From: Acidimicrobiaceae bacterium
Lineage (GTDB): Bacteria > Actinomycetota > Acidimicrobiia > Acidimicrobiales > UBA8592
DNA length: 37,539 nt
Reading direction: 5' to 3'
NCBI GenBank assembly: GCA_002720485.1
Contig: PBIQ01000024.1
Coordinates: 1-37,539, forward strand
The notes under the pieces are model-generated. The model was not told where the DNA came from, did not search any database, and worked only from the letters and a program-made list of their open reading frames with translations. Position 1 is the stretch's first letter. Each line of letters starts with the position of its first letter. Below are positions 1-7,808 of the stretch, in pieces. A program made the position numbers and the translations under genes.

Positions 1-127
1 CTTTAGCGATCGTTGTTGCGACGAGAGCTGAACATTTCTGAATAGGGTTCAACCAAGTCCGAGGTATTCTCCTTAAAAGGTAACTTCCAACTCGGTATGC
101 AGTTACGGCAATTGGAATCTTCCTCAC
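1..127 (-). CDS. N-terminus of PatA/HtrB-like acyltransferase (partial)
   Basis: This is a 5' fragment of about 42 codons that runs off the left edge of the window. A GTG at 127-125 lies 8 bases after the pgsA stop codon, and the frame stays open to base 1. The translation contains AYRVGSYLLRRIPR, which resembles the N-terminal amphipathic segment of lysophospholipid acyltransferases of the HtrB/PatA family (typically YRLGSWLARRLPR). In Mycobacterium the gene directly after pgsA1 is patA, a phosphatidylinositol mannoside acyltransferase, so position and sequence agree. Such an enzyme would acylate PIM at the cytoplasmic membrane. The catalytic HX4D motif lies beyond the window, so the identity rests on the short N-terminus plus synteny. 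Confidence 0.55.
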   Translation of the reverse strand, partial: MRKIPIAVTAYRVGSYLLRRIPRTWLNPIQKCSALVATTIAK

Positions 128-135
128 TTCTAGCT

Positions 136-741
136 TTAGCCCCCTACTGGTGGGCCCATATGTTTTGTGGCTTGCTTCCAGATTTTTACAAACCTTTGAC
201 ATGCGGTGATCCCAGTTAGGACGAGCATGACCCAAAGAACAGGGATTAATATTTCATCTATGAGAAGCCCTATCGCAAGGACAATAAAGCGTTCAGCTCG
301 CTCCATGATTCCACCTTTGGCATCAAAACCCAATGATTCTGCTTTAGCTCTCTGATATGACACGAGCATTGCTGTGGCCATAAGTGCCACTGGAAGCATC
401 ATGATTTGACCAGACTCTTCTGTAGCTAGGTGCCAGGCTATGCCGCTAAAGAGTAGGGCGTCAGTTACTCGGTCACTAACTGAGTCAAAGAAGGCGCCAC
501 GGACAGACGCCGTTCCAGCTGCCTTCGCAACCGCCCCATCTAGTGCATCTGGTATTCCTGTTAAGAGCAGGCAAATGAATCCAGCGAACATATGGCCGCG
601 CCCTATGACTATCGCCCCAGCTACTGCGATCAGAATTCCTGTAACCGTTAACGCGTCCGCAGTAATTTTTAGGCGGTATAGGAGCGACCCGATGGGGTCC
701 AGAATCTTATCAACTGCTGATCGTAAATTTCCGTCGAACAC
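136..741 (-). CDS. pgsA: CDP-alcohol phosphatidyltransferase, probable phosphatidylinositol phosphate synthase
   Basis: A 201-aa integral membrane enzyme of the CDP-alcohol phosphatidyltransferase family. The signature is visible at residues 65-90: D65, D68-G69, A72, G82, D86 and D90 with the family spacing. These acidic residues bind the metals and CDP-diacylglycerol. The position normally held by Arg right after A72 is Lys73, a conservative change. The segment from about residue 130 (SYQRAKAESLG, then GGIMERAERF) closely follows mycobacterial PgsA1, which makes phosphatidylinositol phosphate from CDP-DAG and inositol phosphate, the first step towards PI and PIMs. Neighbours support this: thrS and the HIT gene lie upstream and a patA-like gene follows after 8 bases. 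About five to six hydrophobic helices are expected. Phosphatidylglycerophosphate synthase is the less likely alternative. Confidence 0.85.
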   Translation of the reverse strand: MFDGNLRSAVDKILDPIGSLLYRLKITADALTVTGILIAVAGAIVIGRGHMFAGFICLLLTGIPDALDGAVAKAAGTASVRGAFFDSVSDRVTDALLFSGIAWHLATEESGQIMMLPVALMATAMLVSYQRAKAESLGFDAKGGIMERAERFIVLAIGLLIDEILIPVLWVMLVLTGITACQRFVKIWKQATKHMGPPVGG

Positions 742-838
742 ATTGTCTCCCTTGAGTTACGAACTCAAATCTAACTGGCGCAACCATAGCACTGTTCATT
801 GTAGATATTTGTTCTTGTGGCAGAGTTTGTTATGACTT

Positions 839-1333
839 TCAACTCCAGTCTTCGGGATTCTCTTCGACTAATTTTTCAAGAACTTGCCCATTCCCAGCGT
901 CAACGATAACAACAGCTCGATACTCTGGTTGCGGTTCTTGAGAGTACAGGAGAAGCCTCCAAACTGGTTTACTCCCCCAACCTCGCCACATCATTTGAGC
1001 TGATGATGGGCCAGCAGTAAAACCCAAATCTCTTTCGACTAGCTTTAGTGCTTGACCCTCGTCAATGTTCGTACTTGCCGAGGCAAAGAAACAATAAAGG
1101 GCAACACAAAGGACGCCTATGCCCGCATATGTGAATCCCTGATTTGCAAGAGGTGAGCCTGAGGCAAAGACACCGAGGCCTAAGGCGATGACTCCGACGG
1201 CAAGGTATAGGAATCCAGCAACTCGTCTTCGATCATTATTTGGAATTTGATAACTCTCACTGCTGAAAGATGCTTCTAGATCTTCAGGTAAGGAGTCGAT
1301 TGTTTCTTCTTCATCTGCCATGGCTTCATGCAC
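839..1333 (-). CDS. Hypothetical two-helix membrane protein with PepSY-like C-terminus
   Basis: Not a family I recognise with confidence. The protein of up to 164 aa has an acidic N-terminal region (EEETIDSLPEDLE), then two hydrophobic segments at about residues 38-58 and 68-88, then a soluble C-terminal part. The C-terminal stretch YRAVVIVDAGNGQVLEKL resembles the strand-turn-strand of PepSY-type domains, but this is a weak resemblance. Two in-frame ATGs are present; the second (1321) has an AAAGG element about 11 bases upstream, while the first has it only 3 bases away, so the second start (MADEEE) may be correct. The gene sits between the HIT gene and pgsA on the same strand, an insertion relative to the mycobacterial order. 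Confidence 0.6.
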   Translation of the reverse strand: MHEAMADEEETIDSLPEDLEASFSSESYQIPNNDRRRVAGFLYLAVGVIALGLGVFASGSPLANQGFTYAGIGVLCVALYCFFASASTNIDEGQALKLVERDLGFTAGPSSAQMMWRGWGSKPVWRLLLYSQEPQPEYRAVVIVDAGNGQVLEKLVEENPEDWS

Positions 1334-1390
1334 CTTTGATTAATTCAGTACGATAGCCGGTTTCAATATTCACTACCTATTCATCTGAGA

Positions 1391-1933
1391 TCACAAGGCA
1401 TCAGTTGGCCAAAACCCTCGAAGCTTGTTCCATGACGAAGATAGCGTTTCAGGGATCATTCTGGCCTCTGCCACTGAGGTGAGAAATGTTGTATCACCCT
1501 TCCACCTTGGCAAACAATGAACATGAACGTGCTCAGGTATACTCGCCCCCGCAGCTTCGCCGATGTTAACCCCGATATTTATTCCATCAGGCGAATAAGC
1601 GCTTTGAATCGCTTGTGTTGCAAGACGGACACCTTCCCATAATTCGATGTACTCCTTGTCGTTCAGGCTTGCAAGGTCACTTACCTTTCGCTTCGGAAGC
1701 ACGAGCACGTGGCCGCTTACGTAAGGGTAGAGATTAAGAACTGCGGCACAGTGGACGCCTTGCCAAAGGATATAATTTTCATTATTTGGCTCTGGGTTAG
1801 CTTCGAAGATTTTTTCAAAAACGGTACTTCTATCAGTGGTTTCTTTAGCCGCATCCGGTCCTCGAGATACATATTCACGTCTCCAACCAGCCCATATCTG
1901 ACCTAATCCCTTATTCCGGTAGTTTCTGGTCAT
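1391..1933 (-). CDS. HIT-family protein, Ap4A phosphorylase-like
   Basis: A 180-aa histidine-triad protein. The triad HVHVH spans residues 135-139, followed by CLPRW, and supplies the nucleophilic histidine for attack on the alpha-phosphate of a nucleotide. The long N-terminal extension before the HIT core and the location directly after thrS match the mycobacterial Rv2613c protein, a diadenosine tetraphosphate phosphorylase. Ap4A is a by-product of aminoacyl-tRNA synthetases such as ThrRS, which gives the pairing a biochemical sense (inference). The ATG overlaps the thrS stop codon as ATGA at 1930-1933, so translation is probably coupled. Hydrolase or phosphorylase activity cannot be settled from the sequence alone. 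Confidence 0.8.
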   Translation of the reverse strand: MTRNYRNKGLGQIWAGWRREYVSRGPDAAKETTDRSTVFEKIFEANPEPNNENYILWQGVHCAAVLNLYPYVSGHVLVLPKRKVSDLASLNDKEYIELWEGVRLATQAIQSAYSPDGINIGVNIGEAAGASIPEHVHVHCLPRWKGDTTFLTSVAEARMIPETLSSSWNKLRGFWPTDAL

Positions 1934-3870
1934 TGGCGGTTGTCGACCTCACTTTGCAAGCGCTCTATAAACTCGCTCAGAGGAACATCTCGTTCAACTT
2001 CGCTACCTCTTGGGTTAACTCCAACAGTCCCGTTAGATACATCGTCACTTCCAGCTACAAGAACGTATGGTATTTTTTGAGTCTTTACATCTCGAATTCG
2101 TTTCCCAAGGGGATTATCGGCACGGTGGAATTCACACCGGAAGCCACACTCTTCTAGTTGGGTCACGATACTTTCTGCATAGTCTGCATGCTCGTTGGCT
2201 ACTGGAAGTACGGCTACTTGGATTGGCGATAGCCATGCTGGGAAAGCCCCAGCGTAATGTTCTAGAAGAACACCGAAGAATCTCTCTATTGAGCCCATTA
2301 AGGCTCGGTGGATCATTACAGGTCTTTTACGTTCACCGGAAGAGTTTATGTATCTTAGGTTAAACCGCTCGGGAAGATTAAAATCGAGCTGGATAGTTGA
2401 GAGTTGCCATGATCGGCCGATTGCATCGGAAACGTCAATGTCTATCTTTCGTCCGTAGAAAGCAGCGTCTCCCTCTTTCCTCTCGAATGGGAGTCCGTGT
2501 TTATTAAGCGCTTCTTCGAGAGCCGAAGTAGCAAGGTCCCATATTTGGTCATCTCCAACAGATTTTTGAATATCCCTTGTCGATAAATTGAACGAGAACT
2601 CCTTGAATCCAAATGCTTCAAGGACAGAGATCACAAACTCCAGTAAGTGGGCTATTTCATCAGCCAGGGTTTCTTCTGTCGTGAAGATGTGCGCATCATC
2701 TTGGGTGAAGCCACGAATCCTCATGAGGCCATGGAGCGTTCCCGCACGCTCATATCGGTAGACCGTTCCCAGCTCGAAAAGTCGGATTGGCAAATCTCTG
2801 TACGACTTAGTTCCAGCACGATAAATAAGGCAGTGCATCGGACAATTCATAGGCTTGGGGTAGTACTCGCCATTATCCATTTCCATTGGGGGGTACATTC
2901 CTTCAGCGTAAAAATCTAGATGCCCACTTGTCCGAAATAATTCGGCGTTGGCTATATGGGGGGAGTAAACAAATTTGTAGCCTCCTTCTTCATGGCGCTT
3001 CCTGCTGTAATCCTCCATCAGTTTTCGCACCTGAGAACCTTTGGGATGCCAGACTGCTAGGCCTCCGCCCAGCTCAGCGGGGAAGCTGAGAAGGTCCAAT
3101 TCGTTTGCTAATTTTCGGTGGTCTCTTTTCGCCGCCTCTTCAAGGCGGTACAAATGCTCTTTCAACTGTTTTTTGGTTGCCCATGCGGTTCCATAAATCC
3201 GCTGGAGCATAGGATTTTTTTCATCCCCCCTCCAATAAGCCCCAGCAACATTCATTAGTTTAAAGTGCTGTAGTTTTCCTGTGGAAGGCACATGTGGACC
3301 TCTACACAAGTCGACAAATCCGTCTCCGTTTCGGTAGTAGCTGATTGCATCTGGAGCACTTACTTCTGTCGTGTCTGCTGCATCGATGATTTCACATTTA
3401 TACGGATGGTCGGAAAAAATCTCAAGGGCCACATCTGCGGATACTTCACCGCGGATGAAGTCTTGGTCAGCAGCAATTATTTCTCTCATCTTGTCTTCTA
3501 TGCTTTGAAGGCTCTCATCAGTAAGTTTTTCCCCTTCAGGCATGGCGAAGTCATAGTAGAACCCATGTTCAATAGGAGGCCCTATAGCAAAAGTAGCGCC
3601 GGGGTAGAGCTCCAGAACAGCTTGAGCTAGCACATGAGCTGTTGAGTGCCGAAGAGTCTCCAGCCCTTTGTCAGAGTCCGCAGTTATGATGTTGACAACT
3701 GCACCATCTGGCAAAACTTTACTGAGATCTGTTTCTTCTCCGTTTACTTCAGCTATAAGTGCTGCCTTGGATAGCCCTTTGCCGATTTCAGAAGCTAGGT
3801 CAGCTGCCGTCGCCCCATCCTGGATTTCCCGTTGTGAACCATCGGGCAACGAAACTGAAATGTTTTCCAT
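1930..3870 (-). CDS. thrS: Threonyl-tRNA synthetase
   Basis: A full-length class II aminoacyl-tRNA synthetase (646 aa) that attaches threonine to tRNA-Thr in the cytoplasm. The N-terminal TGS domain covers about residues 1-60. The editing domain begins with the HSTAH element (His75 and His79), used to remove mis-charged serine. The catalytic domain shows MNCPMHCLIY, carrying the zinc-binding Cys, a motif 2 region around RYERAGTLHGLMRIRGF, and the late VMIHRALMGSIERF segment with the final zinc His and the ATP-binding motif 3. The C-terminal anticodon-binding domain ends normally. It lies 82 bases downstream of the interrupted mshC on the same strand and overlaps the following HIT gene by 4 bases. 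No T-box-like leader was seen upstream. Confidence 0.97.
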   Translation of the reverse strand: MENISVSLPDGSQREIQDGATAADLASEIGKGLSKAALIAEVNGEETDLSKVLPDGAVVNIITADSDKGLETLRHSTAHVLAQAVLELYPGATFAIGPPIEHGFYYDFAMPEGEKLTDESLQSIEDKMREIIAADQDFIRGEVSADVALEIFSDHPYKCEIIDAADTTEVSAPDAISYYRNGDGFVDLCRGPHVPSTGKLQHFKLMNVAGAYWRGDEKNPMLQRIYGTAWATKKQLKEHLYRLEEAAKRDHRKLANELDLLSFPAELGGGLAVWHPKGSQVRKLMEDYSRKRHEEGGYKFVYSPHIANAELFRTSGHLDFYAEGMYPPMEMDNGEYYPKPMNCPMHCLIYRAGTKSYRDLPIRLFELGTVYRYERAGTLHGLMRIRGFTQDDAHIFTTEETLADEIAHLLEFVISVLEAFGFKEFSFNLSTRDIQKSVGDDQIWDLATSALEEALNKHGLPFERKEGDAAFYGRKIDIDVSDAIGRSWQLSTIQLDFNLPERFNLRYINSSGERKRPVMIHRALMGSIERFFGVLLEHYAGAFPAWLSPIQVAVLPVANEHADYAESIVTQLEECGFRCEFHRADNPLGKRIRDVKTQKIPYVLVAGSDDVSNGTVGVNPRGSEVERDVPLSEFIERLQSEVDNRQ

Positions 3871-3952
3871 AGGGTAATGGTACCTCTCGTGATTGCCTAC
3901 TTCTTAGGATTTCTTTCGGAAATTTGACTTGGCGCTGCCTTCAGTAGGTTTC

Positions 3953-5080
3953 TCATGGGCGATTTGTATCAACCCCTAACAGGAGAGCTGCTTTTGAGAC
4001 TCCATCGCCTTTACTTGCGGCATCATCAATGGCTTCTATGGCAGCGGGGATATTGAGGTCATTGCTTAAGTGCTCTCGAACAGCTTCCAAAGCCCCTTCT
4101 CCTTCGCCGCTTCTCGTCCATGTTTCGAGTCGTTCTGAAGCAGTTGGCATGATTTCGTTATTCCACTCCCATGAATCCCGATAATGAAAGTTGAGCAGCC
4201 CGAGCCTGATCGCTGTTGGGTCAAATTCCTTCCGAAGGTCAGATATGAACACTAGGTTCCCTAACGATTTTGACATTTTCTCCCCGTCCATTCTGACCAT
4301 GGCTTGATGCATCCAATGTTTTGAGAATGGTCTTCCTGTCGCAGCTTCGGACTGGGCACTTTCACACTAATGGTGGGGGAAGATCAGATCAGCTCCCCCT
4401 CCATGGAGATCTATAGTTGGCGTATCGAGATCTCTCATCGCCAGTACAGAGCATTCGATATGCCAACCCGGACGCCCATACCCCCATCTGCTCTCCCATG
4501 ATGGCTCATCTTCTGCCGAGGGCTGCCATAATACGAAGTCTAATGGGTCACGTTTTTTGGGATCATCTGGATTGCCTCCACGCTCGGCCGCTAGTTCAAG
4601 CATGGTTGCTCGGTCGAGGCCACTTAAGGTTCCAAAATTTTTGAATGTGGCGACTTCAAAATAGACGGATCCATCTACTTCGTATGCATGTCCACTTGCT
4701 AGAACTTGACCTATGAATTTTCTTATTTCAGCGATCGCTGAGGTAGCGCGGGGCTCAGACCATGATGGGAGCATTCCGAGCGCCCTCATGTCATCGTCGA
4801 ATCGCGCTGTTTCCTTAGCAGCTAAATCAAGATAGTGGACTCCTAGTTCTCGAGCTTTCCTTAAGATATCATCATCGACGTCAGTGACATTTCTGACACA
4901 TCTCGTTTCATGACCTAGGTCACGTAAACGCCTCTGCAAGACGTCATAAGTCAGATAGGTAGCTGCATGTCCGATATGCGTTGCATCATATGGGGTAATC
5001 CCACAGGTATATATCTTTACAATTCGGTCAGGCTCAAACGGAACGACTTTCTTTTTGGCAGTGTCATAAAGTCGAATCAA
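3953..5080 (-). pseudogene. mshC: mshC-like cysteine:GlcN-inositol ligase interrupted by an in-frame TAG
   Basis: A single reading frame of 375 sense codons plus one internal TAG at 4367-4369 (codon 238). MshC joins cysteine to glucosaminyl-inositol in mycothiol synthesis and is a relative of CysRS. The N-terminal stretch CGITPYDATHIGHAATY (residues 26-42) is an MshC rather than CysRS signature. Predicted zinc ligands Cys26, Cys210 and His236, the HIGH motif (35-38) and, beyond the stop, KMSKS (268-272) are intact. The sequence continues in frame as CESAQSEAATGRPF, so no frameshift exists. In relatives the codon after the His-His pair is normally Glu, so GAG to TAG, one transversion, explains it. 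The rest shows no decay. The possibilities are a recent nonsense mutation, a consensus error or readthrough. The C-terminus is slightly shorter than mycobacterial MshC. Confidence 0.85.
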
Positions 5081-5163
5081 ATCTCTCTCCAGTGAGCTTA
5101 GGGACTTCTGATCAACTTTAACCTCAGGTTGAAGCAGAACTGAAGATTAGAGCGTTGTAAAGG

Positions 5164-5817
5164 TCACTCTAAACCAGTTATACGGACTGAGGATCTCGTT
5201 TTATAAAGCCGGTTGAGCTGCAATAGAACTGCTGTAAACGCTTCAACTGGGGCAGCATTTGCCAAGCTCCCACAGTCAAGACCTCTTAGATTTGGCATTT
5301 TTTCAACAATTTCGATTGTCTCAGCTATGGAATCCTGTTCGTCAGCGCAAACGAGCACATCACCTTCCATGTTATGTTCGATTTCACCAAGCTCTTTAGC
5401 GGGAAGATGTTGAAAGGCCATAGATACTCTTGAGAGAGGAATTGCCGCTTGAACATCAGCGGCTATAGAACCTCTGGGCGGGTACAGTGCGTGGAACTCG
5501 TTTCCTACTCGTGCGAGAGCGTTGGCCATACAGATAACGAGTTTGCCTTTCAGCAACTCACGAAATGCTTTTGCTGTGGGTGCGCAGGAATCCCAAGGGG
5601 TAGCCAAGACTACTGTTCCGGCTCGAGCAGCTTCCTCATTGCTTACACCAGAAAGCTTATAATTACAATCTCTCCATGGTTCGAGTGTGTCCTCAACGAC
5701 TTCTGCCGCGCGCCCAGAAGACCGAGATCCGATTTCTACTTCGTAACCCACTGAAGAAAGCCGAAGTGCTAAGCCTTTTCCAGCTGGTCCAGTACCGCCA
5801 ATTATGCCAATTTTCAT
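5164..5817 (-). CDS. npdG: F420H2:NADP oxidoreductase (NADPH-dependent F420 reductase)
   Basis: A 217-aa protein of the NpdG/Fno family, which transfers hydride between coenzyme F420 and NADP in the cytosol. The N-terminus has a Rossmann nucleotide-binding loop, GGTGPAGKG (residues 7-15), followed by IGSRSSGRA, where the Ser-Arg pair and second Arg are expected to contact the 2'-phosphate of NADP. The later stretches VVLATPWDS and GLDCGSLANAAPVEAFT are typical of the family, and the length is normal. It implies that the host makes F420. It is the first gene of the leftward run and faces fabI across a 143-base intergenic region; the gap to mshC is 83 bases. No strong ribosome-binding site precedes the ATG. 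Confidence 0.85.
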   Translation of the reverse strand: MKIGIIGGTGPAGKGLALRLSSVGYEVEIGSRSSGRAAEVVEDTLEPWRDCNYKLSGVSNEEAARAGTVVLATPWDSCAPTAKAFRELLKGKLVICMANALARVGNEFHALYPPRGSIAADVQAAIPLSRVSMAFQHLPAKELGEIEHNMEGDVLVCADEQDSIAETIEIVEKMPNLRGLDCGSLANAAPVEAFTAVLLQLNRLYKTRSSVRITGLE

Positions 5818-5960
5818 GCATTGAACTTATCGCAAACACGGAGAGAAACATCAATTTTTCCAATAGTTTCTTTATTTCGCCCATCTTGATTCCAACCGTT
5901 CACGCCTGCGGGTCAGAACCCTAGTAACCTCATGACATCAGTTCTACTAAGGGGAACCCT

Positions 5961-6728
5961 ATGGGAATGCTGGAAAACAAGCGCTTGTTAATAACTGGCA
6001 TTCTTACTGACTCAAGTCTTGCTTTTGGCGTAGCTCAATTAGCTTTATCGGAAGGTGCTGAAGTAGTTGTAACTGGAGCAGGTAGAGGACTAAGGCTGAC
6101 CGAAAGAACTGTGAAGAAACTTGATGGTGATGTAGAAGTAATGGAATTCGATGTGACAGACCCCAATCATGTCTCGCAAATACAAAATTCTTTATCGGAC
6201 AAGTGGGGAAACGTTGACGGAGCACTTCATGCGATAGGCTTCATGCCTGAAATTGGCCTCGGAGAGGACTTCCTTGCAGGCCAATGGGAGGACCTTTCTC
6301 TAGGTTTCGAAATTTCCGCTTATTCCCTGAAAACTATTGCCGAGACTGTATGCCCGCTCATGCCAGATGGAGGATCGATAGTTGGACTTGATTTTGATGC
6401 AAGCTTCGCATGGCCAGCGTACAACTGGATGGGGGTGGCAAAAGCTGCTCTCGAGTCAGCTTCCAGATATTTAGCTCGTACTTTGGGCCCGGATAACGTT
6501 CGTGTCAATCTCGTTGCTGCAGGGCCGATACGAACTATGGCTGCAAAGTCTATACCGGGGTTTAAAGAATTTGAGGATGCGTGGGGTTCGCGCGCCCCTC
6601 TAGGTTGGGATGTGAACGACAGATCTGGGGTTGCCAAAGCATGCGTTGCTCTTCTCTCAGACTGGTTTCCTCAGACCACTGGGGAGATTATCCATGTCGA
6701 TGGCGGGTACCACGCTATCGGGGCTTAA
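5961..6728 (+). CDS. fabI: InhA-type enoyl-[acyl-carrier-protein] reductase
   Basis: A 255-aa short-chain dehydrogenase-type enoyl-ACP reductase for the last step of each fatty-acid elongation round, using NADH. The N-terminus (KRLLITGILTDSSLAFGVA) is the FabI/InhA nucleotide-binding region. The catalytic pair is Tyr154 and Lys161 in YNWMGVAK, and LVAAGPIRT and LLSDWFPQTTGEI match InhA closely. The residue aligned with InhA Ser94 is Ala91 (HAIGFMP instead of HSIGFMP). S94A is a known isoniazid/ethionamide-resistance substitution in M. tuberculosis InhA. The ATG at 5961 has AAGGGGA about 6 bases upstream, better placed than for the next ATG. The gene converges with the CNNM pair, leaving 8 bases between stop codons. 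Confidence 0.92.
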   Translation: MGMLENKRLLITGILTDSSLAFGVAQLALSEGAEVVVTGAGRGLRLTERTVKKLDGDVEVMEFDVTDPNHVSQIQNSLSDKWGNVDGALHAIGFMPEIGLGEDFLAGQWEDLSLGFEISAYSLKTIAETVCPLMPDGGSIVGLDFDASFAWPAYNWMGVAKAALESASRYLARTLGPDNVRVNLVAAGPIRTMAAKSIPGFKEFEDAWGSRAPLGWDVNDRSGVAKACVALLSDWFPQTTGEIIHVDGGYHAIGA

Positions 6729-6736
6729 TATCGCCA

Positions 6737-7804
6737 TCAATTTTGAAATTGGCCGCCAACGGTGCTTTCAAGTTTGTCGGTTTCGTCGATGATGTCCCCG
6801 ACAATCGATTCCAGAACATCTTCCAATGTGACTATCCCTATATATTCAGACTTTTTACCGACAACGGCAAAGTGGATCTGCCGCTCTCTCATCAATCGTA
6901 GAAGTTCATCCAAATACAGATCTGATGAGATAAACAGCAACTCACGAACAATATTGTCCTTTCCCGCTTCCATGCTCTTCACTTTTTCCGAGTACAAAAG
7001 ATCTTTAACATGCAAGAATCCAACTACTTGCCCATCGTCGATTACTGGGAACCTGCTATGTCCGCTTGCTGCTGCAAGTAGGGCCATTTGTTCATAAGGT
7101 TGCCCATGCTCAACATAATCGACTTGCTTCCATGGAACCATGACAGAAGAAACAGGCTGGTCATGGAATTGTAGAACGCTTGTGAACAGGTCATGACGAT
7201 CTTGGTCCATCTGCCCACTTCGTTTTGCCTGCTCAAACAGGTCCTGCATACCCTGCGAAGTGTAAGCCACTCCAATCTCAGCGACTTGCTTGATCCCAAA
7301 GGGCCTAAGCAATAACGCAGCTGTTTGATTCAGGAACCAAATAACTGGCTTAAATGCAAAAACGAAAGCACGGTGTGTTGCTGCTAGTTGGCAAACGATT
7401 TTTTCCGGGTCGGTGAGAGCGAAATTTTTCGGAACCATTTCTCCTAAGACCATGTGAAGAAACACAACAAAGAATATTGCTATCCCAAACGCAATCCAAT
7501 GCGCAACTGCAGAGGGAATCTCAAATACACCATCAAACATTTTTTCCAAGATTGATGCAAAAGCTGGTTCAGCGACCAAACCAAGCCCAAGTGATGTGAC
7601 AGTGATACCAAGTTGAGCTCCGGAGATAGCTAGAGGTAAATCTTTCATAAGGCCTATACCAAATTTTGCTGACTTATTGTTTTCTTTCGCTAACTGCTCC
7701 ATTCTTGTATGTCGAGCTCCAATAAGAGCGAATTCAATAGCTACGAAAAACCCATTCAAAAATATTAGGAATAGCGTGAGCAGGATTGCTAGAGCCACCG
7801 TCAT
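6737..7804 (-). CDS. CNNM/CBS-domain membrane protein (HlyC/CorC family), short form
   Basis: A 355-aa membrane protein with an N-terminal CNNM (DUF21) transmembrane domain and a cytoplasmic CBS pair. Features are the first helix with FFVAIEFALIGARHTRMEQL, the ISGAQLGITVTSLGLG helix, and CBS segments around VPWKQVDY to FLHVKDLL and HFAVVGKKSEYIGIVTLEDVLESIVGDI. The protein ends after the CBS pair and lacks the C-terminal CorC_HlyC domain present in its neighbour. Family members are implicated in magnesium or cation homeostasis; the historical hemolysin label is not a good guide. It starts 4 bases after the stop codon of its larger paralogue, so the two are co-transcribed and perhaps form a heteromer. 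M. tuberculosis has a similar long/short pair, Rv1842c-Rv1841c. Confidence 0.85.
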   Translation of the reverse strand: MTVALAILLTLFLIFLNGFFVAIEFALIGARHTRMEQLAKENNKSAKFGIGLMKDLPLAISGAQLGITVTSLGLGLVAEPAFASILEKMFDGVFEIPSAVAHWIAFGIAIFFVVFLHMVLGEMVPKNFALTDPEKIVCQLAATHRAFVFAFKPVIWFLNQTAALLLRPFGIKQVAEIGVAYTSQGMQDLFEQAKRSGQMDQDRHDLFTSVLQFHDQPVSSVMVPWKQVDYVEHGQPYEQMALLAAASGHSRFPVIDDGQVVGFLHVKDLLYSEKVKSMEAGKDNIVRELLFISSDLYLDELLRLMRERQIHFAVVGKKSEYIGIVTLEDVLESIVGDIIDETDKLESTVGGQFQN

Positions 7805-7808
7805 AACT

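Noticed and set aside
4313-4369. Frameshift as the cause of the broken mshC
   Set aside because: Reading straight through the TAG gives conserved sequence in the same frame up to the Met-His-Gln-Ala segment, so only a stop codon, not an indel, separates the halves.
4367-4369. Pyrrolysine or other programmed amber decoding in mshC
   Set aside because: The aligned residue is an ordinary Glu, no Pyl genes are in the window, and most other genes end normally; mutation or error is simpler.
5116-5134. Imperfect hairpin between npdG and mshC
   Set aside because: The stem includes a mismatch on the transcribed strand and has no U-run; not strong enough to call a terminator.
6738-6751. CAATTT-TG-AAATTG inverted repeat between fabI and the CNNM gene as a terminator
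   Set aside because: Only 6 AT-rich pairs with a 2-base loop, lying inside the end of the CNNM coding region and with no U-run.
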